Part shown: positions 7,255-11,682 of the stretch, piece after piece
How the letters are laid out: each line of letters begins with the position of its first letter
Numbering within the stretch: position 1 is the first letter of the stretch
Assembly (NCBI GenBank): GCA_900767015.1
Contig: CAAFXQ010000103.1
Location: forward strand, 1-11,682
DNA: 11,682 bases
Direction of reading: 5' to 3'
Source of the DNA: Clostridia bacterium
GTDB taxonomy: Bacteria; Bacillota; Clostridia; Oscillospirales; Acutalibacteraceae
The notes under the pieces: model-generated
The model's database searches: none
What the model was told of the DNA's origin: nothing
Seen by the model: the letters and a program-made list of their open reading frames with translations, nothing else
Made by a program: the position numbers and the translations under genes

Positions 7255-8391
7255 ATGGTAAGAATTTTTCAAACTGGAGACAATCACATCGGTATGAAAT
7301 ATGCGTCTCATGAAAAGGGAGCGGTTTTATCCGAAAAACGCATCGACGCATTTGAAAACATGGTTCAGGCGGCCAACGAAAACGACTGCGGTCTTTTTAT
7401 CGTAACGGGTGATTTATTCGAAAACACCTACGCTATTGGCAAAAAGGACATCAGCCGTCTGATTGATATTCTTTCAGGCTTTAAAGGTACCGTGGCCGTT
7501 CTTCCGGGAAATCATGACTATTACGACCCCGATTCCAAGCTTTGGAAAGCCTTTGAAGCCGAAATGCAAAGAGCCGACAACATCATGCTCTTAAACGATT
7601 ACAGAACGTTTGAGCTTACGGTAAACGACGAACCGGTTGTCCTCTACCCGGCTTTTTGCCGCAGTCTTCATTCCGCACCCGATGAAAACAATCTCGGCTT
7701 CATCAAAGAATTAACAATAATCCCCGACGAAAAATACCGGATCGGAATTGCCCACGGCGCCGTCGAGGGGGAAACCATTGACAGCGAGGGCAAATATTTT
7801 CTGATGAGCCGCAAGGAGCTTGAACAAATCCCGGTCGATATCTGGCTCATCGGGCACACGCACGTTCCGTTTCCGAAAAACATCGGTGAGAAATCCGCCG
7901 CCTGTTCAGAGAAAATCTTCAACTGCGGAACACACGTTCAGACCGATGTCTCGTGCAATACCGAGGGGCTGTGTTTTATTCTTGAACTTGAAAAGCACGA
8001 AGCCGGAACATCAATCAAGGCTAAAACGTTCCGTTCGGGTAATCTTCGCTTTTACCGTAAAGTCCTGACGCTCACGGCGGGGAAAGCCGAAGAAGAGATG
8101 ACAAATGAGCTGAAAAGCATCGGCGACAGTTCGGTTGTTGAACTGATTTTACAAGGCAGCATCACCGCCGACGAATACAGCCGAAAATCTGAGATTTTAG
8201 AAACCTGTCTAAAAAGATTTACCGAAAGCCGCTATGACGACTGTAAGCTGAGCCGGCTTATAACAAAGCAGCTGATTGATTCGGAGTTTCCCGAAACTTC
8301 GTTTTCCGCCCGGTTTCTGACCGCTTTGTCCGATGAACCGAAGCAAGCGCAGCTGGCGTATGATCTTATCAAGACATTGAAGAGCCGATAA
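7255..8391 (+). CDS. SbcD/YhaO-like metallophosphoesterase (putative DNA exonuclease subunit)
   Basis: This 378-aa protein has all the calcineurin-like phosphoesterase metal motifs in order: D9-N-H11, G52-D53, G85NHD88, H167 and G200HTH203. Active sites of this type hold two metals (Mn2+ in SbcD/Mre11) and cut DNA backbones. Residues ~250-378 form the extra C-terminal region expected to dock on an ATPase partner, and that partner is the next gene, 30 nt downstream. The pairing resembles Bacillus yhaO-yhaN as well as sbcD-sbcC. The start MVRIFQTGDNHIG matches the family opening. The SD is weak (only GAAAG about 8 nt upstream), and no in-frame alternative start with a better site is visible. 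It presumably acts in DNA repair or DNA-end processing. Activity on DNA is inferred from family; the metal motifs are seen. Confidence 0.9.
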   Translation: MVRIFQTGDNHIGMKYASHEKGAVLSEKRIDAFENMVQAANENDCGLFIVTGDLFENTYAIGKKDISRLIDILSGFKGTVAVLPGNHDYYDPDSKLWKAFEAEMQRADNIMLLNDYRTFELTVNDEPVVLYPAFCRSLHSAPDENNLGFIKELTIIPDEKYRIGIAHGAVEGETIDSEGKYFLMSRKELEQIPVDIWLIGHTHVPFPKNIGEKSAACSEKIFNCGTHVQTDVSCNTEGLCFILELEKHEAGTSIKAKTFRSGNLRFYRKVLTLTAGKAEEEMTNELKSIGDSSVVELILQGSITADEYSRKSEILETCLKRFTESRYDDCKLSRLITKQLIDSEFPETSFSARFLTALSDEPKQAQLAYDLIKTLKSR

Positions 8392-8421
8392 GACAGCTTA
8401 GAAAAAGGAGGTGTAAGCACA

Positions 8422-10794
8422 ATGAAAATCAAAACCGTATCCTGTACACAGTTTGCGGGAATCCGGAATCAATCGGTTTCGTTTCAGGACGGACTGAATC
8501 TGTTCTACGGAAAAAACGAAAGCGGAAAGAGTACGCTTGTCAATCTCTTGTCCCGCACCTTGTTTCAGTCCGCCAAGCTTGACGCAAGAACAGACAAGGA
8601 CTTCATCGCCCGCTATTTTCCGTCTCCCAAAAAAGACTCGCCTCTTTCGGGCGATTTTGCGGACGGAACCGTGACGATTTTACAAGACGGAAAAGAATAC
8701 ACGGTTTCAAAGGAATGGAGCAAACAGCCCGTGTGCCGACTGACGGCGCCCGAGGGCATCTTCAAAGAGGAAGAAACCGTTGATTCCGTTTTAAAAAATG
8801 TTCTCGGCTACGGTGAGGGCGTGTTTGCCGACTTTATCTTTTCTTCCCAAAGAAACACCGACATCTCACTTGAATCCGTTCTTGACGCAAAAAACGACAC
8901 GCAGGCCAAAAAAGAACTGATTGCCGCCGTGACACAAGCTTTTTCCCAAAGCGACGGTATCCGTATGGACGAGGTTGAACAAGCGATACAGGAAAAAATC
9001 AGCGAAATAGTCGGAAAGCATTGGGACAGAGAACGAAATCAGCCGCAGCGAAAGGCCGGAAGATGGGTAAACGGTATCGGCGGAATTCTCAAGGCCTATT
9101 ATGCGCTTGAAGATGCGAAGCTGCTGACACAAGAGCTGAAAAGCCTTGAGGCTCAATATGACAGCGCTTTTTCCGGGTATTCACAAGCCGTATCACAGTT
9201 GCAGAAAGCCGAAGAGCAATTCAACCGGCTCAATTCCTATGCCGCCTCTGCCGCCGTTTTCGGCGAAAGAAAAAGACGGCTTGCCATTCTTGAAACACAG
9301 CTTGAAAAATGCCGGACAGCCGCCAAAAAGTGGCCGGTACTTTTATCGGAATATGAAAAGGCCTGCACTCTTCAAAGAGAACAGGAAAACCGCACCATCA
9401 CGGATAAGTATCAAAAAGCCGGGCAGATAAACGATGAGCTGAAACAGTATCAGGCGATTCTCTCCTCTTCCCCTATTATCGAGCAAAGCGATATCAACGA
9501 ATTGAAAGCTTTGATGAGAAAAACCGAACAGCTGAAAAATCAGCTTTGCGCCATGAACATCAGCGCAAAAATCAAAATGCTCGGCGAAAACAGCATCGAT
9601 ATTACCGCCATCGGAACCGGAGAGAAAATTCCTTCCGGCAACGAGGTGCTCTTTAACCAATCGGTCGAAATTTCGATACCGGGCGTTATGCAGATGCAGT
9701 TATCCCCGGCCGATATCGACACCGATGAAATCCGCAGACAGCTTACCGAATGTCACGAACGCACACAGGCGATTTTTCAAAAGTATTCGGTAAATTCCGT
9801 TGAGGATCTCGAAGAAAAAGCGGTGTATCTTTCATCAGTCAGACTGAAAGAAAAAAGTGCGCAATCCGCTCTTGATATCCTTCTTAAAAAGGAAAGCTTT
9901 GATGAACTAGAGAAAAGAGCGGCCGCTGTCACCGGAACTGTAAGACAGCAAAACGAGATTGAAAAAGATATTGCCACTCTGACCGGCGGCTTCGATATCA
10001 TGAGATTCATCGCTGTTACGCAGGCCGAAATAAAATCGCTTGAAGCCGAATACAGAAATCAAGAAACGCTCGGCAAGACAATCGATGAAATAAGCCGGGA
10101 AACCGAAAAAATCGCTTCACAGCTTGCCGGCACAACCGATATTCCCGAAGAGTATCTTGAAATTGAGGACATCGACGAATACTGCAATGCCGAAAGGGAA
10201 AAGCTGACGCTTTTACGGAAAAACAGCGAACAGGCTTTCCGGAATAAAGCCGAAGCCGTACAACGGCTTGAAGCATTCAAAGAAAATTACGGAGAAGACA
10301 TTCAGGACAGGCTCAGCACGGCATCGGCCGATTTTGAAAACCAAAAAGAGCTGCTTGCCTGCTGGGAGCATATTCTCGAAGTTTTTTACGAATGCAAGAA
10401 CAAAATCAACGATAATCCGACCGAAGATTTAGCCGAAAGCTTTCTTCATTATCTCACACAGCTGACAGACGAAAAGGTCACGTCAGCCTTTCCGGAAAAG
10501 AACAAAATAGAAATATCCATTTTCAGCTCGGATTCCCGTCTCAGCTTCCATCAGCTTTCCGAAGGCACCAAGCAAACGGTTTCTCTCGCTTTCCGGCTTG
10601 CCGTCCTTGACCGTCTGTTTCCCGACGGCGGTGTAATCGTGTTCGACGACCCGTTTTCGGACATGGACAGCGAGCGAAAGCAAAAGGCCTGCAAGCTTGT
10701 CGAAAGCTGCGCTTTGCGGCATCAGGTCATCTTTCTGACCTGTCACCGGGAATACGAAAAGCTGTTCGGCATCAAAGCCGAAACCGTCAGCTGA
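8422..10794 (+). CDS. SbcC/Rad50/YhaN-like SMC-type ATPase
   Basis: This 790-aa protein has a split ABC ATPase head. At the N-terminus are MKIKTVSCTQFAGIRNQSVSF and Walker A GKNESGKST (30-38). At the C-terminus are signature LSEGTKQT (712-719), Walker B VIVFDD (738-743), a D-loop SDMDS (746-750) and the switch-type LTCHRE (772-777). The ~600 residues between are heptad-rich, charged and coiled-coil forming. They are interrupted at roughly 379-435 by a beta-rich stretch containing VEISIPGVMQMQLSP. There is no CxxC zinc hook, and the protein is shorter than classical SbcC (about 1000 aa), so it is nearer to YhaN-type proteins. Dimers of such ATPases would gate the nuclease encoded upstream. AAGGAGG lies ten nucleotides before ATG 8422. 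It ends in TGA, followed by a strong terminator. The exact subfamily is not certain. Confidence 0.9.
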   Translation: MKIKTVSCTQFAGIRNQSVSFQDGLNLFYGKNESGKSTLVNLLSRTLFQSAKLDARTDKDFIARYFPSPKKDSPLSGDFADGTVTILQDGKEYTVSKEWSKQPVCRLTAPEGIFKEEETVDSVLKNVLGYGEGVFADFIFSSQRNTDISLESVLDAKNDTQAKKELIAAVTQAFSQSDGIRMDEVEQAIQEKISEIVGKHWDRERNQPQRKAGRWVNGIGGILKAYYALEDAKLLTQELKSLEAQYDSAFSGYSQAVSQLQKAEEQFNRLNSYAASAAVFGERKRRLAILETQLEKCRTAAKKWPVLLSEYEKACTLQREQENRTITDKYQKAGQINDELKQYQAILSSSPIIEQSDINELKALMRKTEQLKNQLCAMNISAKIKMLGENSIDITAIGTGEKIPSGNEVLFNQSVEISIPGVMQMQLSPADIDTDEIRRQLTECHERTQAIFQKYSVNSVEDLEEKAVYLSSVRLKEKSAQSALDILLKKESFDELEKRAAAVTGTVRQQNEIEKDIATLTGGFDIMRFIAVTQAEIKSLEAEYRNQETLGKTIDEISRETEKIASQLAGTTDIPEEYLEIEDIDEYCNAEREKLTLLRKNSEQAFRNKAEAVQRLEAFKENYGEDIQDRLSTASADFENQKELLACWEHILEVFYECKNKINDNPTEDLAESFLHYLTQLTDEKVTSAFPEKNKIEISIFSSDSRLSFHQLSEGTKQTVSLAFRLAVLDRLFPDGGVIVFDDPFSDMDSERKQKACKLVESCALRHQVIFLTCHREYEKLFGIKAETVS

Positions 10795-10820
10795 CGATAA
10801 AATGTCTTACCTATCATTTA

Positions 10821-10858
10821 AAAAAGCACACCGGCAAAATTATGTCAGTGTGCTTTTT
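10821..10858 (+). terminator. Strong intrinsic terminator, probably bidirectional
   Basis: AAAAAGCACAC (10821-10831) and GTGTGCTTTTT (10848-10858) pair perfectly over 11 bp, and beyond one C-A mismatch pairing continues for four more positions. The plus-strand tail is TTTTTGTT and the minus-strand tail TTTTTTAAAT, so it can stop the phosphoesterase-ATPase operon and also the convergent response regulator transcript. Confidence 0.9.
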
Positions 10859-10867
10859 GTTAAATCT

Positions 10868-11031
10868 AGGCAATCTCTAAAAACTCAAGGCGTTCGGCAT
10901 AGTGCACAAATGATGTCGGATTTTAGGCAAAAATCCGCAGGAATACTCTATGTATTTCAAGGATTTTTAACGACAAAGACGGCATTAGTTGGGCATTATG
11001 ACGAATGTCGGGAGGTTTTTAGAGGTTGCCT
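10868..11031. mobile_element. MITE-like element, non-coding, 164 bp
   Basis: The ends are 17-bp inverted repeats with one mismatch: AGGCAATCTCTAAAAAC (10868-10884) and GTTTTTAGAGGTTGCCT (11015-11031). With one gap the inverted similarity extends to about 40 bp per arm (10868-10907 against 10991-11031, including TTCGGCATAGTGC against GCATTATGACGAA). TCTA occurs directly at 10865-10868 and 11031-11034, as expected of a 4-bp target duplication; a 2-bp CT duplication with one more base in each repeat is also possible. Inside are two small hairpins (CGGATTTT/AAAATCCG at 10917-10937; AATAC/GTATT at 10942-10956) and no convincing gene. The family was not identified, and mobility is inferred from the ends. 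Confidence 0.7.
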
Positions 11032-11682
11032 CTATTCAACTTTCATCATGCGGTACCCGACTCCGATATGCGTCTGAATATACTGCGGCGAATCGGGATC
11101 TTTTTCAAGCTTTTTTCTGAGCGTGGCCATAAAAACACGAAGAGAAGCAATATCATTGTCCCAGCTGCTGCCCCAGATGCTTTGCGTGATAAAGGTGTGC
11201 GTCAGTACTTTTCCGACATTTTTTGAAAGCAAACATAACAGCTTATATTCAATCGGCGTCAGATGAAGCTCCTCGTCCCCGAGATAGGCACAGCCGGCGG
11301 CATAATCGATGCGAAGCTTTCCGTTCGTGAAAACTGAGCTTTCAACAGGCGATTCGTTTTGCATCATGCTCAGCCGCCTTTGTGTCACACGGAGCCTTGC
11401 CAAAAGCTCCTCAACGGAAAACGGCTTCGTAAGATAATCATCGGCGCCCGCATCAAGAGCCTCGATCTTGTCGGCGTCTTCGCTTCTCGCACTGATGACA
11501 ATGATCGGCATATTTGACCATGTCCGGATTCTTTTTATTACCTCAATTCCGTCCATATCAGGCAGACCCAAATCAAGCAGAACGATATCAGGACTATGTG
11601 ACGACGCTTCCATAATGGCACAGTCGCCGTTCTGAGCCGTCAGATAGCGGTAATCATGCGCTTTGAGTGTTGTCGTAATCAG
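11032..11682 (-). CDS. KdpE-like OmpR-family response regulator, N-terminus beyond window
   Basis: About 216 codons are open to the window edge. Translation enters at LITTTLKAHDYRYLTAQNGD, so only the first strand with the acidic pair, roughly 15-20 residues, is missing. The receiver domain shows DIVLLDLGLPDMDG with the phospho-acceptor Asp, then MPIIVISARSEDADKIEALDAGADDYLTKPF with the conserved Thr/Ser and Lys positions. The C-terminal winged helix shows LTPIEYKLLCLL and ends YIQTHIGVGYRMMKVE. The wording IRTWSNMPIIVISAR...DKIEALDAGADDYLTKPF is closest to KdpE, the regulator of potassium-ATPase genes. Target genes are not in view, so the name is by similarity. Its sensor kinase would be expected upstream, beyond 11682. 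The TAG stop (11034-11032) coincides with the target repeat of the neighbouring MITE-like element. Confidence 0.88.
   Translation of the reverse strand: MITTTLKAHDYRYLTAQNGDCAIMEASSHSPDIVLLDLGLPDMDGIEVIKRIRTWSNMPIIVISARSEDADKIEALDAGADDYLTKPFSVEELLARLRVTQRRLSMMQNESPVESSVFTNGKLRIDYAAGCAYLGDEELHLTPIEYKLLCLLSKNVGKVLTHTFITQSIWGSSWDNDIASLRVFMATLRKKLEKDPDSPQYIQTHIGVGYRMMKVE

Noticed and set aside
8866..9156. 96-codon minus-strand open frame inside the ATPase gene
   Set aside because: It is antisense to well-defined coiled-coil coding sequence, with no SD or recognisable domain.
7255..10794. Phosphoesterase plus SMC-like ATPase as a possible novel anti-phage system
   Set aside because: The neighbours are a plain membrane protein and a response regulator. 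No toxin, methylase, integrase or other defence gene is present, and the pair fits the common YhaO/YhaN or SbcD/SbcC repair type.
10868..11031. Riboswitch or small RNA in the intergenic region beside the response regulator
   Set aside because: It lies between convergent genes, so it is not a leader. Its inverted ends and flanking direct repeats fit a mobile element better.
10802..11077. 91-codon plus-strand open frame
   Set aside because: It runs through the terminator hairpin, the whole MITE-like element and into the antisense of the response regulator. It has no SD and no protein-like composition.

Overview
The window looks like a contig from a low-to-moderate GC Gram-positive of the class Clostridia, possibly a gut Oscillospirales/Ruminococcaceae-type genome. 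The grounds are strong AGGAGG ribosome binding sites, consensus sigma-A promoters, and the cluster DUF177 - rpmF - DUF512 radical-SAM - der, which is typical of that class. The taxonomic call is inference. The first 19 bases match the 3' end of the Illumina TruSeq read-2 adapter, so the left end is an untrimmed assembly end and not biology.

Left part (20-6159, all minus strand): a near-perfect promoter (TTGACA, 17 bp, TATAAT) drives a DUF177/YceD protein and ribosomal protein L32. Two stacked hairpins follow; the first is a good intrinsic terminator. Beyond them come a PDZ/radical-SAM-like DUF512 protein, the ribosome-assembly GTPase Der, and a large YfhO-family membrane protein that runs off the contig end. 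The theme is ribosome and translation biogenesis, with a cell-envelope glycosylation-type gene at the tail.

Middle (6157-7254): an unrecognised membrane protein (minus strand) has a cytosolic zinc ribbon and an acidic, repetitive C-terminal domain. It is divergent from the next operon. Each direction has its own extended -10 promoter.

Right-middle (7255-10858, plus strand): a two-gene operon encodes a metallophosphoesterase and an SMC/Rad50-like ATPase (YhaO/YhaN or SbcD/SbcC-like). The ATPase has no zinc-hook CxxC and instead carries a small beta-rich insert between coiled coils. A strong, probably bidirectional terminator closes the operon.

Right end (10865-11682): a 164-bp MITE-like element with imperfect ~40-bp inverted ends lies between that terminator and a convergent KdpE-like response regulator. 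It is flanked by a TCTA direct repeat, and the regulator's TAG stop codon lies inside one copy. The regulator's N-terminus is beyond the window. I see no RNA genes, CRISPR array or complete transposase gene.
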